Made by a program: the position numbers and the translations under genes
Shown: positions 30,389 to 42,850 of the stretch, piece by piece
Position numbering within the stretch: the first letter of the stretch is position 1
Layout of the letters: each line of letters opens with the position of its first letter
Notes under the pieces: model-generated
The model's database searches: none
Seen by the model: only the letters and a program-made list of their open reading frames with translations
What the model was told of the DNA's origin: nothing
Source of the DNA: Auanema rhodensis
Lineage: Eukaryota; Nematoda; Chromadorea; Rhabditida; Rhabditidae
Reading direction: 5' to 3'
Length of the DNA: 64,000 bases
Assembly: GCA_964057225.1 (NCBI GenBank)
Contig: OZ059899.1
Span: 5,270,001 to 5,334,000 of the forward strand

Positions 30389-32084
30389 ATGGATATACAA
30401 CAGCAGATATTGACTATTTTTGGGGACATAAGAAGAATGAAGATCAGAAAAAAGCTGTAGCTTTTGATAAATTTATGTTACCTCAATTTCGACATAGTGG
30501 TTATAGTGTCAATATAACTAAAGCTGTTACTTCATCAGGTATTTCATTTGATTTATGAAAATCTTTTTTTGATATACAAACTTTCTACAGGGGAATATGT
30601 TCGACTTTACTTTGAAGTATTATTAGTACGTAATATGGGTTTTTATTCAATGAATATTGTTATTCCTTCAATGCTTATTGTCACAATATCATGGGTAAAA
30701 CATATTTTTTGTAAAAAAAAAATTAATTTTTTCAATTTTTAGGTATCTTTCTGGCTTAATCGTGAAGCTTCCCCTGCTCGTGTCAGTCTTGGTGTAACTA
30801 CTGTCCTTACAATGACTACTTTGATTACTACAACTAATAATTCAATGCCTAAAGTTAGTTATATCAAAGGATTGGATGTTTTTCTTAATTTTTGGTAAAT
30901 TTTTATATATATTTTTTTATATAAATTTCTTTAATTATTATAGTTTCGTCATGGTTTTTGCATCATTAGTAGAATATGCTGTTGTATCATATATGAATAA
31001 AAGAATAGTTTTAAGAAGAGAAAAAAGACGAAAACAGGTTTGATTTATAATTTTAATATTTAAATTATATTTTAAATAATATTATACAGTATACATATAA
31101 TTTAACTTATTTATTATATTTTTTAAGGCTGAGCAACAACAGCGAACGGAAGTTCCAATGTTTAGTAACAACTTATCACCTAAACAACCAAATAACAATG
31201 TAAGTTTTTAATCTTTATCTAATATCCATATAATTAATATTAATATATTTTAATATAATATTAATCTTTGCTTTTTCTTTGTTATATTAACTAAATTTAG
31301 TCGTATGAAATGGAAATGCTCTCACAAAATTCAACACCAGCTAAAAGTAATCATCATGTATGTTTTCATATTAACTTTGAATGTTTAATATTTACTAATA
31401 ATTGAATATTATATAAATAATATATTAAATATTTCATTAATTATTTGTTTTTTTTTTCAGACTGATCTCTATTTTGGACAAAATAACTCGTCAATGGTAA
31501 GTAAAATTTAAAAAAAAAATAATATTATAGCTAACTATATATTCTTATGTTTGTGTTGAATTTTTTTTATTTAATTCTTTTCAGCATCAGCTTATGGAAA
31601 TTCCAGTAGATTGTGATTGTAGGACGATACCTTTAATACAACATCCACGACTTGTAGCAGATAATGCTCATACGTTGTGGCCAGCACCATTTGCACGACC
31701 TAAAAAGGTAAGTTCCAGTAGTTATCTACTACATAACTTTATCAGAAAAAATAATAATTAATTAACAAACTATTTAATTAATACTTTAAATTATAATTAA
31801 AGTTTTTTTTAATATATTTAAATCTTAAGGCATCAAGAACATGTCGCAATGTAACACCAGCTAAAATTGACAAATGTAGTCGTTATCTGTTTCCACTTCT
31901 ATTTTTCGGCTTTAATGGTATGTTTTTATTATTATTGTTATGCTGCAAATATAAATAAAATATCCTAAAACTTGATTAAAAACTTTTATTTTCAGTTGGA
32001 TACTGGACAATTCTGACAGTTCTGAGTTCAGTTTCAGAAAATATGAGTAAAGATGAATGGACTGCAATCGACATCGACGAATAA
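30389..32084 (+). CDS. unc-49: unc-49 cassette B: C-terminal half (M1-M4) of the UNC-49B subunit
   Basis: Ten exons start at 30389, 30591, 30743, 30944, 31128, 31301, 31461, 31585, 31830 and 31996; the stop ends at 32084. Joined to the shared half it gives [16 protein letters not shown], loop C TSSGEYVRL, M1 [20 protein letters not shown] and M2 [20 protein letters not shown]. These are followed by [17 protein letters not shown] and [19 protein letters not shown]. The M3-M4 loop ([68 protein letters not shown]) is nearly that of C. elegans UNC-49B, the subunit essential for the channel. M2 6' is Thr, as expected for picrotoxin-sensitive channels. The exons at 31128 and 31830 follow AAG rather than CAG acceptors. 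Confidence 0.95.
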
Positions 32085-33231
32085 TGGCTACAATTCAACT
32101 TCATATGATATGAGCTTTCTTCCCTTCTTCGTATTTCTTCATTCTCTCCCTCTAACGCTCTCCCAAACTCTCTTTCGTTCTCTCTCTCTGTCTATCTCTA
32201 TATTTCCCTACCTATTCTCTTACAGTAAACTCTTTTCTTTCAATATTACTCCTTTGCCAGTGCTTGCAAAATCATATCTGGGCCCAAAGCTGTAATTCTC
32301 CTTCTCTTTCACTTCAATTAATGTTTTTTTTTTGGAAGAAACAAAAAGAAGCTTATATGGATTACCATTATAGCTCATGTTGATGATTATATGTTTGTTT
32401 ATCAACAAATATATAAACATTCACAAATAATATGGCCTTTTCTTTGTGTCAATCTCCGGTTAAAATCTGTTATTCTTTTTATATTAATTAAGATTTCTAT
32501 TAAGTAATAACAGTAATATAACATATATCTTTATATCATCTTTACTATAAGATGAAGAAAAAAGAAATTCAAAACAAGCAAAATAATTTGTTGTTGTTTA
32601 TTTAAAATGTGTATGTACTATATGAATTGAATAATCATGTACATACCCTGGTGCAACTCTATCATTTCCGGTGTTTTTCATTTAAAAAGGAAATTTATAA
32701 AAATAAAAATCAAATGTTGAAAATAATGATAATGATAATATTAATAAATATTAATTATTATAATATATAATAATATATATATTATATATTATTATATTGA
32801 TGAAAAATTTCTGAGAACAAAATAAAAAATATCATTAAATATTTAAAAATATATAAATATTTTATATTTATATATTTTAAAATTTTATAGTTATTATTAT
32901 AAAGATTAGAAATATTAGTTTTTAGATTCATATCATTTTAAAGAATTAAAATTCTTTTTGATATCATTGACGCTTCTTATTATCATTATCATTATGTTCA
33001 ACTTGATTAAAAACTTTTTTTTATCCAGCTTAAGTTGTTTCAATACACCTTTATGCTTGTATTCAAATACAATATGTTTTTGAATAATTCATATTCGTAT
33101 CTTGATGATTATACTATTTCCAAATTGATGACTCTCAATCATGTCTTTACATTTATATTTTTGTGTTTTTTCTATCCTCAAATCTCATCATCTGTTTCCT
33201 TTTTAACTTCACAATGTTTTTTTAAATTATA

Positions 33232-33279
<48 letters not shown>

Positions 33280-33590
33280 TTTCATTATATATGAAAACTT
33301 TCAAAATACCATTCTCATTTTTGAGAATATACATATGTATACTGAAAAAAACATTAATTATATTCTATGTGTATATATTGCTTTCAACATTTCTTTTTCC
33401 GACTTTTTTTTTTGTTTTATTTCATTGCACTTAGGTGTCTGATTTTTATTATTGTGGGTACACAAAGATTTAAATGAATTTCTTTACTAATTCTCATTTA
33501 ATATTATTTTTAAATATATTATATACTATATACATATAATCAAATATAATTTGTTTTTTTAAAGAATTTGATAATAAAAAAAAAATTTAG
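32085..33590 (+). other. B-to-C spacer of unc-49
   Basis: About 1.5 kb with the B 3' UTR, AT-rich near-palindromic runs around 32745-32800 and a CT microsatellite. Frames here, such as a Phe/Ser-rich one at 33035-33442, are composition artefacts. It ends at the ATTTAG acceptor of cassette C. Confidence 0.6.
33234..33276. repeat. (CT)n microsatellite
   Basis: About 20 CT units between cassettes B and C of unc-49. Confidence 0.95.
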
Positions 33591-35104
33591 ATGCATACAC
33601 AACGGATACAATCTCTTATCAATGGTGCTCTGCTGAGGATCCTAATTGCGCTAATGCTGTTCAGACAAATCAAATTGAGCTACCATCTTACAGATTCTCA
33701 GATGTTTGTGTCAATCGTACAATGGCTACTACATCTTCAGGTATATTCTAAATTATTATATATTTATCTCAGAATACTAACTAAATCTTTATGTTTAACA
33801 ATCATTTACAATGATATTCTTAAGTTGTTTTACCGGAAAAAGCCATATATTGTAGATCATAAGGTCTGAATTCAATATCTTAGCTTCAATACTTCAAATT
33901 TTTTTCCATTTCATGTTATAATAATTTTATAATTAAAGCTTATAACATAAGAATAAGCTTAAATTTCAATATTTTATTAACATTTTCAGGACATACTCAT
34001 CAAATTAATATTTTAAAAGGTTTTTAAAACAATCAATTAAAAGTTCTTGTAAAGTGTTTTGTAATATAACATCATCATTACTAAAGCTTTAGCTTCTTAT
34101 TGCTTCATTCTTTCTTGTTTTTGTCCTGTTGTCCAAGCAAAAGCTTCTATATTATATATTTAATAATATTATATATAATATATAATACTATACATATATT
34201 ATTTTAATATTTTAGGATCATATTCAAGATTATGGGTTATGTTCATATTTGATCGTGAAAGTGGGTTTTATATGTTACAAATATTTGTTCCTGCTGCTCT
34301 TGTTGTTGTTATTTCATGGGTTTGTTTTACAGTATTCTAGAATATTTATCAAATCCTAATACTTGAAGGTTTCATTTTGGATCTCACGTGATTCAGCCCC
34401 ATCGCGTACTGTTATTGGTGTTATGACTGTACTTACTGAAACTCATCTGATGACAGGAACTAATAGGTAGCTTATCTGAGTATTCTGAAAGTTTTGATTA
34501 ATTTTAGACGACTTCCCCCGGTTGCATATGTTAAAGCTGTGGATGTCTATTTAGGTTTCTGTTATTTATTGGTTGTATTAGCTTTAATTGAATATGCTGG
34601 GGTTGCATATTCTAAGGTAATAACAACATTTATAATATTATTATTATATAGCTATATTATATTTTCAGAAAAAGAATGAAGATAGACGACGTCGAGAAAA
34701 GAAAACGGAAGTTAAGCCAGCAGCTCCTACACCTGATCTCCTACATGGTTCGTTTAAGATTGGTTTTCTATTGTTATAACCTAAATATGTAATTCAGATG
34801 TTCGATTAGCTCAATGTACATGTAATACAGCTGGAACTTCAATTATAGCCGTTATCAAACAGCCGAATCAACAGTTCTGTGTTAAGCATAGTCACATCGA
34901 TATTGCTAGCCGAATAATCTTCCCTAGTAGTGTAAGTTGGATTGAAAGTTATTCTTATCAAAATATAATTCATACTTATAGTTTCTTGTTTTTAACATCG
35001 TTTTCTGGGTCGTCTTGCTTGCTAAAGCTGATCGCTTGCCATACTTTTCAGAGATGGAAGCAGCACATCGTTGCCCTACTGACTTACAACTGAAAAATCC
35101 ATAA
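33591..35104 (+). CDS. unc-49: unc-49 cassette C: C-terminal half (M1-M4) of the UNC-49C subunit
   Basis: Seven exons start at 33591, 34216, 34369, 34508, 34669, 34798 and 34982; the stop ends at 35104. With the shared half it reads YAYTTDTISYQWCSAEDPN, loop C TSSGSYSRL and M1 SGFYMLQIFVPAALVVVISW. M2 is DSAPSRTVIGVMTVLTETHL, then TGTNRRLPPVAYVKAVDVYL and M3. The M1-M2 link is PSR instead of PAR. M2 carries Met at 6' (Thr in A and B) and charged or polar residues at 11' (Glu) and 13' (His). A 6' Met fits the picrotoxin-resistant, modulatory role known for UNC-49C, which co-assembles with B. The M3-M4 loop is short and very basic at first (KKKNEDRRRREKK). M4 is FLVFNIVFWVVLLAKADRL. The M2 exon at 34369 follows an AAG acceptor (34366-34368). 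Confidence 0.93.
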
Positions 35105-35781
35105 AACAATTCGAACTTTCTATATCAAAAATAAAAACTATTTTAATCAGAATAAATTATTTATTTTATCTTTTAATTGAATGATTTCATTAATAAAACA
35201 TATGATTATCTTGAATTCCGTAAGCTTTCTTGTACCACTATGCTCAATTTTATTTTAAATTTATTGTTTCCTCATGTTTGTATATCTTGAAAATTTAAAG
35301 TAAAACTTTTTATTATATTCTCGTACTAACAAGAGTAATTATCTTAAATTAATTGGAAAATTGTTAAAATTAAGTCAGATTTTATTAACTATGTATTTGT
35401 TTGTTCGAATCGAGTTTATCATTTACCCGAACATGCATTTCTAAAATCAAATTGGGTGTTAAGCTCTTCAACACAACCCCAAAATTCGAAAAGAAAAGAA
35501 GAAAAAAAATATTCCACAGAAAAATACTTCAAGACAAAAAAGTAGAAATGCCATTGAGATAAGAGATAGAAAGAATTATCTACCGAGTATTATTGAAGAG
35601 GCCGAAATGAGATAGTAAGATAGTTATTAGAAATGGGGATGGGTGAAGAGCAATCATGAAAAGGGTTACCGGGATTGCAAAATATTTGGATGAGAATTAG
35701 ATAACATGAAACGTAAAGCACATCAAATTATAGATCTATTTTCGAACACTAATTGAATACAAGAAAACGAAACAAGAAGGC
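35105..35781. other. Convergent gap between unc-49 and the CDF gene
   Basis: The 3' UTRs of two convergent genes meet here. AT-rich, no open frame of interest. Confidence 0.6.
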
Positions 35782-38190
35782 TTATACAACCTTGTGTTCA
35801 TCTCTCGGTTGATGCTCATATTCATAATCTGTATGTACAAATGCCCTCTCAACCTAAAAATAAAGCTATTTTGATAAGAAAAACCGATAACTTACATCTG
35901 GTAAGCTTTCGATATTAATCTGTAATGATTCACTTATATCGTGAGCAACTTTCAAAGTCATATTCTCGTCCAGAACAATATGAACTTCTACCAAAAACTT
36001 TGTTCCATAATGGTAAACGTATACAGTATCAAGATGAGATATACGAGGATCGTGATCAATACAAACCTAATGAAATAAAAAAAAATAATTTTTATTTTAT
36101 ATTTCAAATTACCTTTATGATTCTATTGATAAACTCTGGCTCAGCAGTTTTACCACTAAGTTTAGATAAATGTTCTTTACCAGTTTTCACCCAAGTTAAC
36201 AGAATATAACATGAAACTACGATAGCTCCAATGGGATCTAGATAATACCAATATCTGAAAATTCATGTTTAGTTCATTAAAAAGAGGAAAATATGTTTAT
36301 CAACCTCTTAGCAAGGAAAGCGCAGAGCAGAGCAACAGAATTAGAGAGGCAATCATTACGATGATCCATTGCCAAAACTTCTATGGAAGGATCGGATTTA
36401 TATCTGAAAAATATATGTTACGTTGAAATAAGTGAATTATGACGTCATACTTTTGACAAACTAAGAACAAGATACATTTGACGAATATTGTTGAAACCAT
36501 AATGCCACAAGTTTCAATGTTCATTTCCAATGTTGGGGTTTCTCCATGACCACTATTTTGGAAGTTGTAAGCTTTGAAAATTCTTTGAACGGCATCATAA
36601 ATGAGCTGACAACTGGCTACCCCCATGACTACACTGATAATCATCTAAATAAAATATGTTTTATGATATTATTTCTTTTGATGAATCTGCTCACCAAAGC
36701 CAAAGGCTCCAGGCGCGTACGACCCCGAGGATATAGATAAGGATCTCGCTTGCGGATCATACGTGATGACATAGAAATGACAAGCCCTTAAAATAAAAAT
36801 TGTAAAATGAAGAGTATCTTGTAGATACCTGAAGTGATGTCTACACAAGAATCAACTAATGAAGAGATGATAGATAAGGATCCTGATAAATAAGAAGCTA
36901 AAGCCTAAATAAGTGATAACAATGTACCATTAATTCTAAAAGAATCTAGAATACCTTAGCGAACATTAAAGAAATATTTACGAGCAAAGTAATCCTAGCT
37001 AAACGATCAGCTGCTTTGAAATGATCAGCAGCTCTTTCTTGTTGAGCCGAATGTTTAGCACTAAAATCAAAGTATTAAGTCAAAAAATATTATAAAAAAT
37101 ATTTTATACATTAAAGAATCATGAGATCTTGATATTACAGATGATTTCTGTGCGACCGATAAATTATTAGTGGAAACATGAGCTTCAATCACTTCTAAAT
37201 CTTGATCTCCTTCCTTAAAAGGCAAAAAAATTAGATTTCAAAAAGTCTGTCTTACTGTATTTTTTAAGAGAGGTGCTTTTGATAAAATTCCACTCCCACT
37301 GTTTTTGTCATCAAAATCTCCGGGCTCTTCACTTGTCGAGGATTGTAAACGCTGTCTGGTTCTAGTTTTCAAGAAAACCTTTAAACATATCTTTTAAACT
37401 TTGGGCATTCTGACATAAAAACCTGAATTTGTTCACTATCGTTCTTATAATTTTCCAATAGTTCGTTTTGCTTCTTGTAATAGTCAGAAACCACTTTTTT
37501 CGGTTTTTTAGCCTATAAAAGTGATAAGTAAGTGCTTAATTAACCTTTTTTTTATTGAAATTCACCTCATTCATCCCAGCTAAAATGGCACGTGACGAGG
37601 CTTCTACATCATTTAGGTTTCCATTAGTTGGTGGGCAATTCAATTGGCCAGAACTATTACCCCTGAAAACGGATAAAGCATATATTGGATAGAGAATATA
37701 CGATAACGATATAATAAGAAAACAAGATCATAATAGTTTATAGTTTTATCATTTCAAACGCAGAATGCACGCAAGAAAATTTAAGAATTTTTATTTCACC
37801 CGGTTGTACCAACTGTGCTATTATGATATTCAAATTAAGAATTTTCTATAAATTTTTTTTATTAGCAAAACTAATATTTTTTCGTAATTCAACTGCTTTT
37901 TCGGTATATAGATATAAACAGCATGTAAACTTAGTAACTTACTTCGAAGAACAAGCATATGTATCATCTTCATTTTCATTTTCATTTGGCAGCAAGTTAC
38001 CGTCTTCTTGCTCATATAATCCGAATTGCGGCTCAAAACCTACGAAAAGAGAAATAAGAAACACTGTGATTGAGCCGGAAAGCAAACTTGTTGACTCAGT
38101 TGCTATTATTGGGGCATTTTGGGCCGGTGCAACATCATCATTAGATTGGCCAGTTGTATCATCCAGCTCATTTAGCAGAACGGTTTTCAT
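35782..38190 (-). CDS. Cation diffusion facilitator, DxxxD (manganese-type) metal transporter (spliced)
   Basis: A membrane transporter that moves divalent metal ions out of the cytosol in exchange for protons. TM1 is LARITLLVNISLMFAKALAS. TM2 has SLVDSCVDITSG (DSCVD = DxxxD). Between TM2 and TM3 comes PYLYPRGRTRLEPLA. TM5 has EVLAMDHRNDCLSNSVALL (DHRND = DxxxD). The DxxxD pair marks the manganese/iron-type CDF branch, unlike the His-containing sites of zinc CDFs; the substrate is therefore inferred as manganese. The cytosolic C-terminal domain reads CIDHDPRISHLDTVYVYHYG, EVHIVLDENMTLKVAHDISE and ends QPRDEHKVV. The long acidic N-terminus holds a motif seen in relatives, SDYYKKQNELLENYKNDSEQ. 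The ATG at 38190 is preceded by GGTTTTAGGT, a possible trans-splice site. An in-frame hydrophobic stretch (SITVFLISLFVGF) overlaps an intron-like 25-mer at 38040-38064, but the downstream frame requires it to be retained. Confidence 0.9.
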
Positions 38191-40105
38191 ACCTAAAACC
38201 GGTAAGTAAGAGAAAGTTATGAAATATAAAATAAAAAACATAAGATAAGAACCGAATATGCAGAAAAATGTATATAATGGAATCAATGACGATGTTTTAA
38301 ATGGGCAGTAGAACAAACAAGACGGCTGAGTTTCTTAGTTAAGAATATAAACAGATTAAATTATGATTGATTGTATTAAAGAGTTCAAAGAAACAATAAA
38401 GAAACTCAACTATGGTAGTAGATGAAAGCAATATCACAATAATATAAATCTAAATATATTCTATTATACTTATAAGAATAATAGTTTTTTAAATACTATT
38501 TCAAATTTAATGATGAAAAAAATAAAGTCTTTGGGAACTGGAAACGAATAGCACTAGGGACAACGAGGTTCCTATATATTTTGACAATGAATAAAGTACA
38601 TTGGGTGACTGCGAAAGAGATTAAAAAGATTCAGTGAAGTAACTAGAAAAATTGTACCGGGGAATGTGAAGATACACAAGTTCAGATGCCAAAAATTTTG
38701 AATAGCTAACCATAATAGATTTTCCGACTGGCCTAGTTTACTGGAATATGGCACGGTCGAAGTAAATTTGGATTGCTAGATGTGAGAAAGAAACGAATAA
38801 ACAATTAAAAAGGTGATACAAAAATAATCATGAAATAGTCAACATGCGATGAAAGCTTGTGGTCAAGAAGAAGTGTTAAAAATATAATAAAGATAGTTTG
38901 GTAAACAGAAAATCTCATTAATCATGTAGACTACTCCAAAACCCGAATTGAAATAAATTGAATAAGAATAAATGGAGAAGACATGAAAAAAACTCTTTGC
39001 CAATAATGAGATACTCAAGTATAAAGTCGCAGTGGCAAAGAAAAGTAAACAGAGAAAATAAACCTATTAGTCAAACTATTCACTTAAAAAATGAGAAAAA
39101 TTGTTGCCTGAAATTGAATATCAATGATCACATTCAACGACATTTTGTATCAATCTTATGGCCGGGCCTGTACGCGTATGTCTATTTCATATTGCTACCA
39201 TATTAGATGATACGAATTGAACATCAAAAAAAGTTGAAAACCACCTTTATTTGAGGTGCAGCTTGATCGATAAGCTGTTTAAAAACTTCCAATCAACTGA
39301 ATTCGCAATATGTATGTCAATGCTATTTCTTTTACCTAGAATTTTTCAATCAGCGAGTTATTAGTGAATAAAGGCACACATTTATACTTTTCCGGAAAAA
39401 AAACTAAATGCCACAGAAAATATTACAGGATATGGGTGACATAAGAACTGTTTACATTGCTTATTGACAAAAAATGACTCATCTATCAAAGTATCAACAG
39501 TTCCCAAGTAGCTACTTATTAAGAGTATATAAAAAAGGAGAATTTGAGAAGAAAAGACACGATGAAAACTAGTTTGATTGCCTACAGCAGAGGTCATAAA
39601 GGGTCGACCAGACACAGTTGCAACAGAATTTTGATTTTGGTTAACGTCTCTATGTCGGCTTCTATATGCTTCCTGTATCGCTTCTTTATTTTTATTCAGT
39701 ATTCTTTCTCATTCATTGCTTATCAAAATAGTTGCTTTTTGAAGTTTCCTATCTTGCTAGTATACATGATTTATCAGTATTGTAAGTCAAACCATAACTG
39801 TATTCGTGACCGCTTATCAACTTTTTGAAGAGTCCTTTTTATAAAGCACGTAGATCACATAGTGGAAAATAAATTTTCCAATATTGGTATTAAAAATGGC
39901 GGAAAATGGTTTTTTTCCATTCGAATAAAAACCCGATTTGGATTACAATAACAATTGTTGATACGAAAAGAATAGTATTAAAGAAAAAAAGACATTAATT
40001 ACTTAAAAGTCATATGATTATGGATGTTGTTCTTATGTCTTCTACTTCGTATGAATTAATATTAGAATTATTTGAAATGGATACCAGTTCAATATACTTA
40101 CAGAC
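38191..40105. other. Intergenic DNA between the divergent CDF and transthyretin-like genes
   Basis: About 1.9 kb, AT-rich, no supportable gene; it must contain both promoters. Frames near 38958-39206, 39382-39615 and 39544-39828 have no recognisable motifs. AAAATGGCGGAAAA near 39893 resembles a YY1-type site, which is weak evidence. Confidence 0.5.
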
Positions 40106-40688
40106 ATGTCAAACAAATTTTCACTCATTCTTATATGCTTTTTCGGCTCTGTTTCTCACGCTCTTTTTACTCAATCTGCTGGAGTAAAAGGAGTTCTCAT
40201 GTGCGGAGACAAACCATTAGCAGGAGCAAAAATTAAACTTTATGATGATGATACTGGTAAGTCAACATTATAATGCTTAAATAAAGTTTCAATCAATATA
40301 TCAGGACCAGATCTTGATGATCTTCTTGCCGAAGGAATGACTGATTCACTTGGACAATTTCTTCTTTACGGTTCAACCTCAGAAATCATGACGATAGACC
40401 CAAAACTTAATATCTATCACGATTGCGATGATGGAATTACGGTGAGAACAAATAATATGATAGAGAATACCAAGAAAGGGAAACTAAGAAGACAAAGAAA
40501 ACTAAGAGACATACAATCCTATTAAACTATGTCTCGTATTTCAGCCTTGCCAACGTAAGGTTTCATTCTTCATCCCCAAGGACTTTGTTTCATCTGGAGA
40601 ACATCCCAAAACATTTTTCAATATTGGAACTGTAAATATGCAAATTCAATTCGCCTCAGAAGAAAGAGATTGTATTCATCGGGCATGA
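40106..40688 (+). CDS. Transthyretin-like (TTL/TTR-52 family) secreted protein
   Basis: A small secreted beta-sandwich protein of the nematode transthyretin-like family; members have roles such as bridging dying cells to phagocytes, but this one's function is unknown. Three exons encode about 143 residues: a signal peptide (MSNKFSLILICFFGSVSHAL), the family start AGVKGVLMCGDKPLAGAKIK, LYDDDTGPDLDDLLAEGMTD, SLGQFLLYGSTSE, PKLNIYHDCDD, CQRKVSFFIPKDFVSSG and a C-terminal NIGTVNMQIQFASEERDC. Four cysteines sit where the family has its disulfides. The ATG at 40106 follows ATACTTACAG by two bases, so it is probably trans-spliced there. Two short introns. Confidence 0.93.
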
Positions 40689-41512
40689 TTTGATAAAATT
40701 AAGCAAATTTCGAAACATCTGATTTAGAACACTTGCCATATTTTTTCTTGTGTTTGAACAAGAAATAATGAAATTGTATAATCCATTTCCTCATGTTCTA
40801 ACAGCTCATTTCAGATATACATATAGTATATTATATTGTCTGCTCATATGTTATATGATTTCTCAAGAAAACTATTTCAAAACTTTCATGTTATCACTTT
40901 TAACAAAGCTTAGAAATTAGCAGCAAGAGTTTCACGATGGAAGAAAACAAATGAAAACACCAAAGAGCAGCTAAGCTCGCAAGAACTTAGCGCATGTTAC
41001 TAGCTGATGATATAAAAGTTTTAACTTGCCAAACTTTAAATATTTTCCCCCCAAGATGGAAAAAGAGCACAAAAAGATGTACATAAAGCCTTTAAAAAAT
41101 AACTAAAGTTGAAAGGTTGAACAGGAACCAGGAAGCTAATCAAAATAGAAAAATAATTAATAATCTCGGGACTTTATACTGAAAGCCTACAAGCTTACAA
41201 ACAAATTCATCTAATTAATTAAGTACAATATAATAATTTTGCTATATACATTATCGTTAAAGGAAAAATAAGAGAAACGAACAGAAGACATACGGTCACA
41301 AAAGTCTTATCAGAAAGCAAATGATGAGCGAAGAAAACTATATTTCTTTCGTTCATGTTCGCTACGCAATTACGTATTTTTTTAATTTTCAAGCTGACGA
41401 GAATTAAGTTTAATAGAAATTTGTTAAAGCTTTTTTATTTGATAAAATTATAATATATTTAGTAACTTATTAACTTAAAAAAAAGTTATTTAAAGTTTAT
41501 GTATTGAAGGTG
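40689..41512. other. Intergenic DNA upstream of COQ5
   Basis: The 3' flank of the transthyretin-like gene and the promoter region of COQ5. AT-rich; nothing else seen. Confidence 0.55.
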
Positions 41513-42664
<1,152 letters not shown>

Positions 42665-42850
42665 TATAATATGTTGAATAGCTGTTTTCAATTTTGTTAT
42701 TAGATTCTAATTTTTCAAAAAATAACACTAAATAGATTTTTAGATATTTTACAGTTTTTGGTCTCATGTTTTCAGTTATTACTGTTTTGATACTTCTATT
42801 TATTTGTTGTTTTTTGAAATTAATTTTATTTATTCTATTTAAATTTTAGG
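42665..42850 (+). promoter_or_regulatory. Possible intercistronic region of a COQ5-POLDIP2 operon
   Basis: 186 T-rich bases run from the COQ5 stop to the next start, ending AAATTTTAGG directly before the ATG. The short distance, same orientation and acceptor-like end fit SL2-type trans-splicing in a nematode operon. Inferred from layout. Confidence 0.5.
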
